The notes below the pieces were generated by a model. The model did not search any database. It was not told where the DNA came from and saw only the letters and a list, made by a program, of their open reading frames with translations. The translations under genes and the position numbers were made by a program. 64,000 bases of DNA, from NCBI RefSeq assembly GCF_964355755.1, contig NC_092670.1, positions 13,453,201 through 13,517,200 on the forward strand, read 5' to 3'. This DNA is from Antedon mediterranea. Taxonomy: Eukaryota; Echinodermata; Crinoidea; Comatulida; Antedonidae. Below, in pieces: positions 47,037-58,583 of this stretch (positions are counted from its first letter, which is position 1; each line of letters starts with the position of its first letter).

Positions 47037-47917
47037 TAAAGATATATTGTCCCCCGAAAAAAGTATGTTTTTATTTATTTTTTTTTAATATGCCATTTAA
47101 TATAAAATAATAATTTTCCTGAAAAAATGTAATTAGAACAAAAAATACCTAAATTGTCAGACAATGGTCTTTTGTTAAAATTAACCGTCTTTTTATAAGT
47201 GAAATAATTATTTTTCTACAGAAGTGAATAACTTTATTAAAACTGCAAAATGACTTATTCAAAATCTGATTTTATTAATCTTTATTTTTCATCTTTTTGG
47301 GGGAAAATACATCTTTAAAGCTCAGGTACAGGCATACATTTTAAATATAATATCTGGTAAATTGTACATAAATCAAATATTTGTAACAGAAATCAAGACG
47401 AAAAAACATGAATTTCCCCTAATATGGTCAAATACAAAATTTGGTAAAGTTCTGCCAAAAAAACTAGGAAGACCTTTTTTTCAGTAGTTAGGTAGTTAAC
47501 ATAATGTAATAACATGTCTGGTGACTCCCTAGAAGGTGAAAAAAGATAGTGGATTTACGGTGGATAATTTTTGCTATAGCATGAAAATAAAATTCTGAAG
47601 TTGAATAAAAATACCAGAAATGTAAAATTCAAGTTATATTACCTATATTTAGTCATCTGATAACATTTTTTACCACACCATTTATTTTTCATAGCTTTTT
47701 TAAATGCCTCTCTATTTTCAAAATTTGTGTACAAAAGAATAGAGATTTTACTGTGTAATTTGAACTATCCACTGATAAGATAGTGCTAATTTTCAAAAAG
47801 CTTGTGTAACACAAATAAAATCCCAAAAATTATGAAACATAGGGGAAACTATAGATCGACAATTATTGGAATGTATGATCAATAGAAATTTTTTGCCCGC
47901 ACCTGGCCTTTAAAGTA
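47037..47917 (-). mobile_element. TTAAAG-ended element, long copy, inverted relative to 39542-40139
   Basis: On the plus strand it starts TTAAAGATATATTGTCCCCC and ends TTTTGCCCGCACCTGGCCTT then TAA, so the ends are similar inverted repeats (TTAAAG...CTTTAA). The minus-strand blocks match 39542-40139 in order. There are no recognisable coding motifs. An internal TTAAAGATGTATTTTCCCCC (minus strand, near 47320) suggests a nested or composite structure and matches the fragment at 2516-2600. Confidence 0.6.
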
Positions 47918-48307
47918 ATGTGACATTATACTGAAGAGGGCGCAATTAGTGTCGTAATTTACTTCCGCTTCGCATCCATAACAGCCGCCAACGAAATCAA
48001 CCGTCACAATTTTAAAATCCAATTTTAACCATTTAATTCCTATTAATAATCAACTTAACCTAATAATTGAAAAACAACTCAACAACTTTCGCGCACAACA
48101 AAAACCGAATTGGCCTTAAACGATTAATATCCTCCCCAATTTTGTAATAATTTATACAAAATAGACGGAAATAAACCATAAATCAATACATCTACGATTT
48201 GTTTAGAGTCAGTTAATACATCTTCCTAATTGCAGAAGTAAATTGTTTAAGTTAATCCAATCGATTAATCATCAATCATTCGATTATCCTGCTTTAATTA
48301 TCAATCA

Positions 48308-48412
48308 GAATTTTTAACTTTTATACATTCATAATTTTTAACTTTTATACAATCAGGAATTTTTAACTTTTATATAATCAGAATTTCTAACTTTTACACA
48401 ATCAGATTGTTC
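48308..48412 (+). repeat. Tandem repeat, about 24-bp units (AATTTTTAACTTTTATACAA)
   Basis: Four to five units of TTTTTAACTTTTATAC followed by AATCAGAA or a variant. It directly precedes a LINE-like 3' end, suggesting it is part of that element's 3'UTR. Confidence 0.7.
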
Positions 48413-48656
48413 AGATAGCAATTGCATTTTTATAACACTTTTGTTAACATTTTATTATACCATATTTTTCTATGTATTTTTCTAAATTTGTTAAATGTCG
48501 GTTTTATTGTATCGTTCAAGTTGACAGGGGCTGGTAAGCCCATCACAAGATGACAGTTTTATACTTTTGCTTTTCCGCTACTCCCCTGTTATACTTATAT
48601 GTTTGTTTTTTTGCTATGTAGAAAGATTGAAAATAAATAAATAATCAATCAATCGA
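48413..48656 (+). mobile_element. LINE 3' end (CR1/L2-like) with AATC tail
   Basis: GGGGCTGGTAAGCCCATCAC, CGCTACTCCCCTGTTATAC and TGTAGAAAGATTGAAAATAA, then ATAAATAATCAATCAATCGA, give a CR1/L2-style terminus with a short simple-repeat tail. The coding part is absent (5' truncated). Confidence 0.55.
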
Positions 48657-48904
48657 ACGACTGTATCATATAAAAAGTAAAATTTAGTCACTGAATCTAA
48701 AATATGTGAGCTGGGTTACTTATGAACAGTCCTATCGTTCTCATAACAAAGCAGCCCAATTCGGAACTCTGTTTAATAGGTTTTTGTGACACCCTATAAT
48801 TGGTTAGGTTAACTATCTCCTCATCATTAATTATCTAGCTATTGCACCAGCTTTCTGTACACACACGCACTATAGTTAATCGCGATATAACTGAGTTAAA
48901 CTAA

Positions 48905-49150
48905 ATAGAATTACAACCGGCGTTGCCCGTGTCATTAAAGCTGTGTTCAAACACACTAGAGTTAATCTGAACCGAATCGTATCAGAGTTACAGCCGGCGT
49001 GACATACGTGCACGTGTGATCAGTTAACTCTATTATCCCGTTTCATTAAAGTTGTGTTTAAAAATACTAGATTGTGATCGGAGTTAACTTAATCTGATCC
49101 GATAGTTCGGCCTATAAGCGACGTAAATGCTCTGTGATCAGTCAACTCCT
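48905..49150 (+). repeat. Diverged direct repeats of about 75-110 bp
   Basis: CATTAAAGCTGTGTTCAAAC followed by ACACTAGAGTTAATCTGA recurs as CATTAAAGTTGTGTTTAAAA followed by ATACTAGATTGTGATC. TTACARCCGGCGT occurs at about 48912 and 48989, and GTGATCAGTYAACTC twice. This is probably a short element duplicated in tandem. Confidence 0.5.
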
Positions 49151-49156
49151 ATATTA

Positions 49157-49354
49157 AGGGCCTGTCACACATATTCCAGCACGGTTCCGGTCCGTCGAAT
49201 CGAACGACGCCAATGTTTCGTTTTCCCGACGCTCCATGCGGCTATGCGCCAATCGATATGCGCGTAGCCGCGTAAAAACGAAACATTGACGTTTGATTGG
49301 ATTTTCTGGCGCCCGAACCGGAATCGTGTCGGAACAGCTGGTGGGAAAGGCCCT
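49157..49354. mobile_element. MITE with AGGGCCTGTC ends and TTA target duplication (198 bp)
   Basis: Left AGGGCCTGTCACACATATTC and CAGCACGGTTCCGGTCCG mirror right CCGAACCGGAATCGTGTCGG and GGTGGGAAAGGCCCT. An inner inverted pair is CCAATGTTTCGTTTTCCC / AAAAACGAAACATTGACG. TTA flanks both ends (49154-49156, 49355-49357). The ends resemble those of 45785-46055. Confidence 0.75.
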
Positions 49355-50207
49355 TTACCTGAAATGTTTCGATTTCTTAGGTAGGCCTTATAACATCCGG
49401 TGCAACAAATAGAGCTATGCAGCTCCGGTGACCTTCCCTGAGCAACAAACCATCATGCATTTTTATACGGTAATATTACCAATTAGTGTTGGTTATAATT
49501 ATTATTGTTTTATATAATATTTTGATAGATAATGCGGATAAATAATATTACAAATTATATGGATCTAAAAAACCTAAAGAGGATTTACCTTATGTTGCCC
49601 ATGGCCTACACGTTGTAGCTTAAATATGCCTTTTCTTACATTAGTTTATGAATTTCATTTCCTTTCCTCATTTTGTCATATCCCATTAGATACATTAAAA
49701 CTAACATTACCACTTTGTCCTCGATCATAAATTCTCTCGATTTGACTAATTTCTTACAATTATATATGTTTTATACTTAGGAGCTGATCGGAAATTCTCG
49801 TAAAAAACGATTTTTTCAATCCAAGATATAGTTGGGATCAGCTCAAAAACTCTAGGTAATAATCGGTTTTGAAATGTGTATGATTAAGGTATAATATATT
49901 GTTTTTTTTAAACAAAAATATATAAATTGCACTATTATTAATGCTAACAATAAAACGATAAAATACGGTAGTACGTTACGATTCCCACCAACTTTTGTAG
50001 CTTTAATAAAGGTATTCACTTTCTGCAAAAATAAATAATGTGAAAGCGTTTGTGTGTTACCTTGATTTACATCGGTATCGGAAAACTCTTTTCAAGGCGT
50101 TATATACACCGCGACAAACAGCGTGTGAAAGTACCCCACAATAATAATGGATTGATTATTGAATCGATACATTCAATATGATATAACATAACTTCAGCAT
50201 ATTTACA

Positions 50208-50325
50208 GCTTGGTCCACTTGGACGTGACGAGTAAAAACTTGAGTTGACCAATGACAAGCGATATAGTCCACTTGTGATTGGTTAAGTTACTTGCGTTAC
50301 GCTTTGTCTTTGTGTTCAACACAAA
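50208..50325. mobile_element. MITE copy, GTGGGAACCAAGCTT family
   Basis: CAGCTTGGTCCACTTGGACG, TTGACCAATGACAAGCG, CACTTGTGATTGGTTAAG and ACTTGCGTTACGCTTTGTC follow the family order. The right terminus is eroded. Confidence 0.55.
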
Positions 50326-50569
50326 CTGTTTTATTCTAGTTATTATTAGGTTACAGTTACAAACTACTTACTACCGTACCTTATAAAACTCGACGGAAGT
50401 TTAAATATTCTGCTTACAAATGACTAGCGTTTATCTCACAACTGACAAGGCCTGTAGAGAGTTTTTTTAATAAATACAAACAACCCACTTACCGTTTAAC
50501 GTCACATAATGCTCAAGCAACTTAACTAGCGTCCTTTACCAAAGCCTTCGTTGGTTTTCTGATTTTACC

Positions 50570-50716
50570 ACCTGCGTTCACTCGAATATGAAAATGAGAT
50601 TAACACTTGTTGCCATACGTTCAATGATGCGTGGTTTTCTAAAAAAGAAATACAAAACTTGTTAAAACTACTGGTCAAACAATGCGAAAACGTATCGACC
50701 CTCTCCGCCTGGGCTG
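50570..50716 (-). pseudogene. Possible decayed LINE fragment (endonuclease-RT linker)
   Basis: The minus-strand frame reads FNKFCISFLENHASLNVW and ends FSYSSERRW. The FN...LLxxHAxL...W pattern is reminiscent of the segment between endonuclease and reverse transcriptase in jockey/CR1-like LINEs, where HAPLK is common. The plus strand is also open across this block, so the reading is uncertain. Confidence 0.2.
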
Positions 50717-51746
50717 ACATAAGAAAACAAGAAACTTTTAAGATATGAAACAAAATATATAAGACTCACTAGGACAGCTCCACCATGATTGTGGCTGAGC
50801 TCGGAACATTTTGGAAAAATTGAGCCCCTTTCCGAGCCTTTGCCACTGTGTATAGCCTCGAGTGGATATTTAGGCCTAAAACTATATTGATATTTTTAAA
50901 TAATTAAAATTACGATTGTGGGGTTTAATACGTTGCAGAAATGTATGTGATCAAAACAATTTTAAGACGCGCATATCATACAGTAATAATAACATTTATA
51001 GGCCTAAATGCTATATAAAAACTATGAGAATGGAAAAGCCGCTCTAACCCGAAATAATTTCTACAGCCTGGCAATAAATTGAGAAATATGTGTATCTATT
51101 ATAAATATACATTTGGTTTCTTTCCGTTCACTGAGATGACAGAATATTCATATTCAGTTTATTGCTGTGATCGCAAGCTTTTAAATTCACTGACCTATAC
51201 TTTATAATGGATTTGACATTTTATTGAATGACAGTCTATCGTTGATGTTTAACGAATAATATATCATAACTTTAACATTAGACAATATCTTATTAAAGAT
51301 CGTATACCATCTTATACGTTTTACCTAGCCGTCGTTAATAGTCACGTGATCGGATTTTGTTCAATGCAGACTCCATGTCTGCAAATTTGAAAAATTAAAG
51401 ATATATATTTATAGATTTGTAATTAAGGAAATGTTCCTTAGTTTATAGTTTATAATCTTTGTGAAAGCAGAAGGTTTGTAAGTCCCAACAAGTACATCTT
51501 GAGATCGTTAATAACACTTTGAAGTCAAGTGTAAAATGCATGCAATGTATCGACAACAAGACGCTTCTTGATATCAATAATGTAATACTTTCGATGTGTT
51601 CTTATTTTCTATTTGCGCTATAAACAAGAATATCTCTCTGCCGGACGAACAGGCCCCCACCAACCAACATAACCCGAATTTACAAAGCTTTATATTATTC
51701 TAGTATAAATTATGTTTTGAATTAGGAGAACTACATTCTACGTTAA

Positions 51747-51862
51747 ATGGTTCTCACACTATGACGTAACACAATGACGTAGGGTAAGCACACCCAAAAG
51801 TTCAGATAGTCTATTGCTTGTTATTTGATGGTAACAAATCCTAATGGGAACGTAGTTTAAAT
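51747..51862. mobile_element. MITE copy, GTGGGAACCAAGCTT family (diverged)
   Basis: AATGGTTCTCACACTATGAC, TAACACAATGACGTAGGGTA, then CTATTGCTTGTTATTTGATG and CTAATGGGAACGTAGTTTA. Confidence 0.5.
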
Positions 51863-52599
51863 TGTTCACACTAATAAATATGTCGGAATATGTTGGGTTC
51901 ATTAAACGACCGTTTTTATTAGAAAAAAAAACATAGAAAACAAAATCATTTGTGTCTCATTTTCGACGCTTATTGTGCAGAGATATACAAAACAAAAACA
52001 TATTTTAGCGACCTAATTTTGCTCTTGGAAAATAAATACAAGTTTTATAGATTATCCAGTAGGCCTACATAATCCAATTTACAGCATATCAGTGCAAACA
52101 CAAGGTTCGTCTGAATTAATGTTTCAGGCCTATTTTACACTAACGTGACATTTTTAACAATCTAGTTTTGGCAGTTTTGAAATAGGTCAGTAATGCATTA
52201 TTGAATAGACTATTGTATTAATACTATTTGAGTTGAATCGCCCAATCAACCATCAGCATGTCACAGTTTCTTAAGTATGTTAAATTTATCTCCTCCAACA
52301 GCACTCTGATTGTCATCATTATTTTGTCGTTTTTACCCTAAGATTTTAAATAAGTAATCCATCACTGTAGATTTTAATTAAATCACATTATCACTTACAT
52401 TTTTATTATATAAAAATATCACCAATTATAATTTAAATACATGCCTAATCAAATGTAACAACAATATGTACACGGTAAGTCATGTGTAATAACACAGACG
52501 GTTATTGCTCTTAAAAACCAGGTACTTTGTCCTGCGATGTTTTTGCATATACATCGTCCAATGTTAACGTTATGCACTTTTGTAGCGTTTTTATTACGT

Positions 52600-52710
52600 A
52601 AACCACCAATCTGTTTGAATGATGCATCGCGTATCGTGATTGGTCAAATTAGTTGCAGCGTGCTTACGTAGGCTACGTCCTTGCATTGCGCTTAAGCGGG
52701 AACCAATACT
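52600..52710. mobile_element. MITE half copy, GTGGGAACCAAGCTT family
   Basis: GATTGGTCAAATTAGTTGCA, CTACGTCCTTGCATTGCGC and TTAAGCGGGAACCAATAC form the right half. The left half is degraded. Confidence 0.55.
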
Positions 52711-53100
52711 TCATATCTATAAATAAGTAACGCATTTTGGCGTTAATTTATGTCCACATACTGTAAACTTTAAACATTTTACCAGTGATTTATATGTTTA
52801 ATTTAGCAACCATTCAGTTTCCTGTCGGTGGTCAGTTATCTTGTTGTTGGATATAAACATAATATTATGTCGGAATTCGTATAAATCTTGCACTTTTGCA
52901 AGTATAAAATAATTATCACTAAAATACGATTACCATTATTAATTGCTCGAAGGAAGATATATACTGTACGTAATTTATACAATTTGAACCGTTCTAATCC
53001 ATCACTCCCAAGATTTACTGTAGGCGGCTATTACGAATCTTATTATCAGCAGGTGATGGTTTTTGTACGGGGATGTAGGCATCTCGCTTGCGTCCTTACT

Positions 53101-53502
53101 ATTCATAAGTTTCCGCTTCCATTTCCACAATGCCAGCGCCGAACGTCTCCATGGTCGCATTGTTTTGTTCAGAATACATCGTTCATCCTATAGAAAGTCG
53201 AAACATTTAAATTATTATTATTATTTTATAATCAATCAAGTTTATCATTTCCAAGAAATCAATAACTATAAATAGATTTAATTTACCATGTTTTTTTTTT
53301 AAAGCAATACATATTGAATTCAAATGATTCCAATTTCAACTTTTTTTTATTAACACTTCGTGATATATCACTGTGCTGTTATTACCTTTGACCATTGACG
53401 TTAGCTATGAAAGTCGACAAATAATACTTCACAAAAACAACCAACACAATGATTAATAAATCGAATGTACGTTCTAAGGGTTATTTACTAAGTGCATAAT
53501 AT
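53101..53502. mobile_element. Unknown element, copy 1 (402 bp)
   Basis: This block aligns nearly end to end with 56488-56920, differing by scattered substitutions and small indels. It begins ATTCATAAGTTTCCGCTTCC and ends CTAAGTGCATAATAT. On the minus strand both copies keep a small frame in perfect initiation context (GCGACCATGG), here METFGAGIVEMEAETYE then stop. There are no terminal inverted repeats. See the finding on the occupied/unoccupied site. The region 53503-54322 holds the short repeat at 53676-53745 and otherwise nothing recognised. Confidence 0.7.
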
Positions 53503-54322
53503 CTCAGAAAATAGGCTGCAATGAAGAAAACATAAAAGCAATAACTTAGTGAACTGTATTTTCCAAGCACGTAAAGGCAATGTTTTCCACAAAGAAGGAC
53601 AAGTGCAAGCGTGCCGCAGAAGAAAATATAGAGTATATGCCTACCTAACGTGGTATATTAAATAATTCCAAGGCGCAATGGCTATGAGCGCTCACTGGCT
53701 AAACCAACTTCCCCCAACGTGCATTATGAGTGCTAAACCAGGGGCCCTGTCCACTGTTTGACGCCACTGAATAAGTTGCCTGTTGGGTAGTTAAAACTGG
53801 CCAAATAGTTTAGCCCTATTTACTTGCAGTTTCGGTGCTGGTCTTTTTAGGAAAGTTGGTGGTTCGAATTGACCACCAGGCATCGGGCTGGTTTTCGTTT
53901 CAGCTCAATTCTATATACTTTCTAATTTTCTACGCGTTTAATTATTTGATTTGAAATTTATGCAGATTACTTCCTGATATATCTTATACTTAAATTTATT
54001 ATATTTCATTAGAATTAGAGTTAAGTATACTCTCATTATTTTCGGATATATTTCTGGTAAAATAATTAATTAATTTTATGATACAAATATTATGTATATA
54101 ATAGTACTGTGAACTGCACAGATGTCACAGTTTCATATTCATTAGCTATTTTATAGGCCTACACTTTTGATTGGGACGCGACGTATGAACAATGATGGTA
54201 TAGCATGTTTCCTGCTGAATTACCTAAATGCAATCATGTTCAATCATGTTTCATTGAATTTTAATTAACAAGAATGGAAATTGGATCAATCTTTTGATTA
54301 ATTATTAATTTTAAACATTATG

Positions 54323-54455
54323 CCACGCAAGTAATTTGACCAATCACGACTGAATAGACCATCCGAACTGTCGCTTGTGATTGTTCAATTCACATACCTA
54401 GTTGCGTTGCGTTAGAGTCAATGTTGTTTTACACCCTATTGTGAACCAAGCAATA
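54323..54455. mobile_element. MITE copy, GTGGGAACCAAGCTT family
   Basis: CACGCAAGTAATTTGACCAA, TCACGACTGAATAG and GTCGCTTGTGATTGTTCAAT, then TAGTTGCGTTGCGTTAGAG and CTATTGTGAACCAAGC. Confidence 0.6.
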
Positions 54456-56440
54456 CAGTGCACTTTGCTAATACAGGATAGATTTGGCTATTTCCGTCAA
54501 ATCCTGTATTGACCCATGGAGAGATAAACTCCTCCAGGATTGTCCAGACTAACCATACTAATCCTACCTTTCCTTTTTAACAAGTAAAGGATTCCCTTGA
54601 ATTAATTAATTATCTCCAATTCGAGAAAACTGGTTGTACAAAATATTTTCTTAATTGTGTTTGTTAATTTACCGCAAACAAATACAATTAAAAGAATTCA
54701 TAAAATACACAATACAAGAAGATTTATTTAAATAAAGATAAAGGTTGGAGTGAAAATAAGAACATCATAATATTATTATTCATGAGTGTTTTTCCTGTCA
54801 TCAGTAATACAAAATTTGTTCGGAAATTAAAAAAAAGAAAGTCAGCACCCCTATTTTTCAAATTGACTAGTCCCGTATTCGTTTTGCCTGGAATTTTGTT
54901 AGAACACGTCAGTTGGGCTTAGATGGCAGTCCTAGATCATATGTGTGTATCTACACATTAGATATTAGTTATTCGATGAATATTACCTAGTGACATTGAG
55001 AAATATTAAAGACGAAACTGCAATTGAAAAAACATCTTCAGAGATTGCGATGTAATACGTTAATTGACATTTTGAATCTGTAAGTTATACCTTAATATTA
55101 TTTTTAAAATATAAGAATATATAATATAATTATTATTACACGCGTTTCCGATTAATTAAATATGAAACAACTTTTCCAAGTGTATACGTTAGTAGAATTG
55201 CCATCGTCAATCAACTATTTAATTACTTTCGCATTTCTTCCCCATTTCATTTTTCTTCCAAAGTTTACAAATGTGATGTATGTCTGGTCACTCCCAACAA
55301 TTATTCGAGTTATCAATGCAATGTAAAGTAAGCGCTTTATTGGGTCCCAAATTTGTCCGCTTAAACAAAATTGAAAAGAAGAAGATTGTGATGGGATTCT
55401 GTGGAAGACATACTATTTATTTATATTTACCGTTATTTATTTATTTATTTGAGAACGCCTACTCGATTTCCAGTGCTGTATATCCGCATTGCCCATTATC
55501 ATATAGGACTATTCGGTAATACAGCATCCCATATTTATCACATACGGGTGCCTGTATAACGTAGGAGATACATGTACGACACATGTGACGTTGTATTACC
55601 AAAGATTAATATGAAACTGGAGAAATCGAGATACATCACCGAGAATCGGGTGAGACGCCAGACACTCACAACAAATATACAACACAGACCAAAAAAAAAC
55701 AAAATTCAATTCAATTGTGACCACTTTATCCCAATTCTCTCCTAGCATATCTATAGTAAGTATACACATGCCGTAATTTATGTAGTATCAAAGGCAAAAT
55801 CATCAAATAAAAAGTACAAAATCACACGTGGAGAACAGATTATTATTATCTCCAAAGATACTCGAAATGCTATGTAAGGCACAAAATACTACACTTTCAT
55901 TCATTAAAATGTATTTTTCTTAATTTTAGTTTAATATTAATGTTATAAATTTGTAGGTATTTTTCAAAAAATGATTTAAATAAAATAAAATCCTATCAAG
56001 TACCGTAAACTAACATACATTTCAGTAACAATAATTAATTGCGATATTATTAGATATCGTTGATTTTTAGGCATAAAAGCAGGCCTTTAATGCTAATGTA
56101 ATGTTTACATAATGTTTATTAAATTAATTTTACAAAGGTTGATCCAATTTCTATTCAAATTAAAATTCATTGAAAAACATGATTGCATTTAGGTAATGAC
56201 ATTATTCTTATTATTCTGTATTATGAAATTACATTAGGACTTTTCTGGACGAATAATATTTACAACAATCAGTTTTTTTAAATTTTATAACGTTATGTTC
56301 AATTTCATGTTTTTGTAATAATAACTCCTATACAGAACTAGAGTATAGTTACGTTCATTATAATATTTTATACTTTTTAACGTAAGCCTAATTATCTGGC
56401 AAAAAATTAATGATGTTGAAGTGTAACTGAGTAACTGATT
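54456..56440. other. AT-rich intergenic region
   Basis: Short frames only (for example 55280-55519 and 56285-56479 minus), none with recognisable domains or good splice context. Confidence 0.35.
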
Positions 56441-56487
56441 GTTATTGCCAACAAAACAACATAAACATATCATTGACAAAAGCTAAT

Positions 56488-56920
56488 ATTCATAAGTGTC
56501 CGCTTCCATTTCCACAATGCCAGCGCCGAACATCTCCATGGTCGCATTGTTTTGTTCAGAATACATCGTTCATCATATTAGAAAGTCGAAACATTTATTA
56601 TTAAAATTATTATTATTATTTTATAATCAATCAAGTTTATCATTTCCAGAGAAGGAATCAATAACAACTATAAATAGGCCTACATTTAATTTATTATGTT
56701 TTTTTTAAAAAGCAATACAATATTGAATTCAAATGATTCCAATTTCAACTTTTACAAAGTTTTTTTATTAACACTTAGTGATATATCACTGTGCTGTTAT
56801 TACCTTTGACCATTGGCGTTAACTATGAAAGTCGACAAATAATACTTCACAAAAACAACCAACACAATGATTAATAAATCGAATGTACGTTCTAAGGGTT
56901 ATTTACTAAGTGCATAATAT
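56488..56920. mobile_element. Unknown element, copy 2, inserted in an older LINE-like repeat
   Basis: Nearly identical to 53101-53502. The insertion proper is about 56491-56914, flanked by TAATATT at 56484-56490 and 56915-56921. The flanks 56441-56490 and 56921-56990 together match the uninterrupted repeat at 41518-41645, where the corresponding site reads TAAGATT. This supports a transposition with 7-bp target duplication. The short minus-strand frame (MEMFGAGIVEMEADTYEY) is conserved. Confidence 0.75.
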
Positions 56921-57099
56921 TTAGTTATAAGAAACTAATAAAAGCTTAACACCAACTTATAATAAACGCATAAGAAATAGTATAATTAAGAAATATGCTA
57001 TGTTTTAAAATAACGTATTTTAAAGTGTAGGTAACTTAAGAACCCACTGATTGGTAAACAAACATGTAAATTTCTAATCCCAGACCACACATTCATTTC

Positions 57100-57960
57100 A
57101 TTTTATTTTTTCATTTCTTTATTCGACAACAAGCGGTCCAGGGATTGCGACAGCAACAGAGCGCCATAACACATTTGTGTCCGCAATCCCTGTAACATAC
57201 AACTTAATACAAGTTAAAAATGAATATAAAATATACAGAATATATAAAAAATTTAATTAATTTGTATTACTGTATTACACAATTTAAAATACACCTATAC
57301 AATTAAAATAAATCTAGCGTTGATCAAGCAGATATTTTTTCAATTTCGACAGGAAATTTTTCAAAGGAAGAGTAACTGCTTGATCTTTGATTATGGAGGG
57401 TAGTGATGACCATATAACAGGAAAATTGTTGATAGACGAATATTTTAAAGTATCGGTACGTGCAAAAGGGTGGACAAATGTGAGTAATTCAGGATGGCGT
57501 TGATTGATATGGATATTGTTATTTACAGTACTACAAAAAGTTACATTATAAAAACAACGAAATATAAAGAAAATTAAAATCATTAAACGTCTATCACGTA
57601 AGGATAACCAACCCAAAGTTATTAAACGTTCGTCGTATGATATAGGTCCGCAGTGGGGTCCCAGAATACGTCTAGAGGCCCGTCGTTGAACCTGTTCGAG
57701 GCGTTTTATGTGTCCTCCATTTCTGGGGCCCCACGCCGGCAAACCATACTCTAGAATAGGTAGCACCAAAGTTTTGTACAGACACGAAATCGCGTCTGGA
57801 GAACAATTTCCAGCTACAGAAAAAATAAAGTCTAACATTCGATTAGCTTTAGATATTAGATTATCGATTTGAACATTCCAATTCAGTTTAGAATCGATAT
57901 GTACTCCTAAATGTTTATGGCTATCAACCATAATTCATTATTTCAGGTGATATAAGAAAA
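57100..57960 (-). mobile_element. 5'-truncated non-LTR retrotransposon (LINE)
   Basis: This contains the 3' end of the reverse-transcriptase ORF (57314-57931), then a 3'UTR of about 200 bp with a hairpin (ACAGGGATTGCGGAC ... GTCGCAATCCCTG) and an A-rich AATAAA-containing terminus near 57100. Upstream of 57931 the frame is broken, but decayed coding sequence (LFTFDFSYIT) continues for a few codons. It is typical of dead-on-arrival LINE copies. Confidence 0.8.
57314..57931 (-). pseudogene. C-terminal part of LINE reverse transcriptase (205 codons)
   Basis: The frame carries the conserved post-catalytic block DSHKHLGVHIDSKLNW, then ISKANRMLDFI, the thumb/C-terminal YKTLVLPILEYGLPAWGP, HIKRLEQVQRRASRRILG and SYDERLITLGWLSLRDRR. 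These are diagnostic of jockey/CR1/L2-type non-LTR reverse transcriptases. The catalytic palm with its FADD-type motif and the endonuclease are missing, and an in-frame TGA lies just before the first codon. The product would be inactive. Surviving length suggests a fairly recent truncated insertion. Confidence 0.85.
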
Positions 57961-58435
57961 ATCAAACGTAAACAATCCGTAAAGTACCAATAGTTAAACG
58001 CGTCACTATCGAAATTTGCGTCGCATTGAGACCTTACAGATGCCGCCGTGGCATTATTTGATTTTGTTCTTCTACAAAGTTTAATGTTTCGACACAGCAT
58101 TTTTTCATCGTATCAGCGGTCATTCTAATTAGCGATCCATTACACGGTTGCTAATGGTTTTGTTTACAGGCTTTAGTACAGTAACTAAAGTCTCGCTAAC
58201 GGTTTTATAATGTTTCTAATTGAATTCAAGTCAAAGGATCGCTGTGGTTGTTTAATGTCTTGTAAGCTTCTTGAAACCAATGTTAAAAACATCACGAATA
58301 TGAATTCAAAAGTAAACAAGACGAGAACAAACAAAAAACCCAATTCAAACATACTGTATTCTTTATTTTCTCAACTGCATTGCTTGTTTTTGCAAACGAG
58401 AGGGCAATCCACTAAATTTGGTTTCACAAAGCTTT

Positions 58436-58583
58436 GTTTTCACTACAACGCACAGTAAGGACGTCGTAGCAAAATTGAATTTACCAATCACAAGTGAGAG
58501 TTCAATTAATCTATCGCTTTTGATTGGTCAACTCGTTTGCGTGCGTACTTCCTTGCGTTGTGTCCTATTGGGAATCAAGCTTT
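58436..58583. mobile_element. MITE copy, GTGGGAACCAAGCTT family
   Basis: TTTTCACTACAACGCACAGT, TACCAATCACAAGTGAGAG, TCGCTTTTGATTGGTCAACT and TTCCTTGCGTTGTGTCCTAT, then GGGAATCAAGCTTTA. Confidence 0.65.

Noticed and set aside
50565-50753. Two-exon small gene on the minus strand joined across a 56-bp intron from about 50766
   Set aside because: The frames do join, but the second part resembles a decayed LINE segment and the intron would be unusually short.
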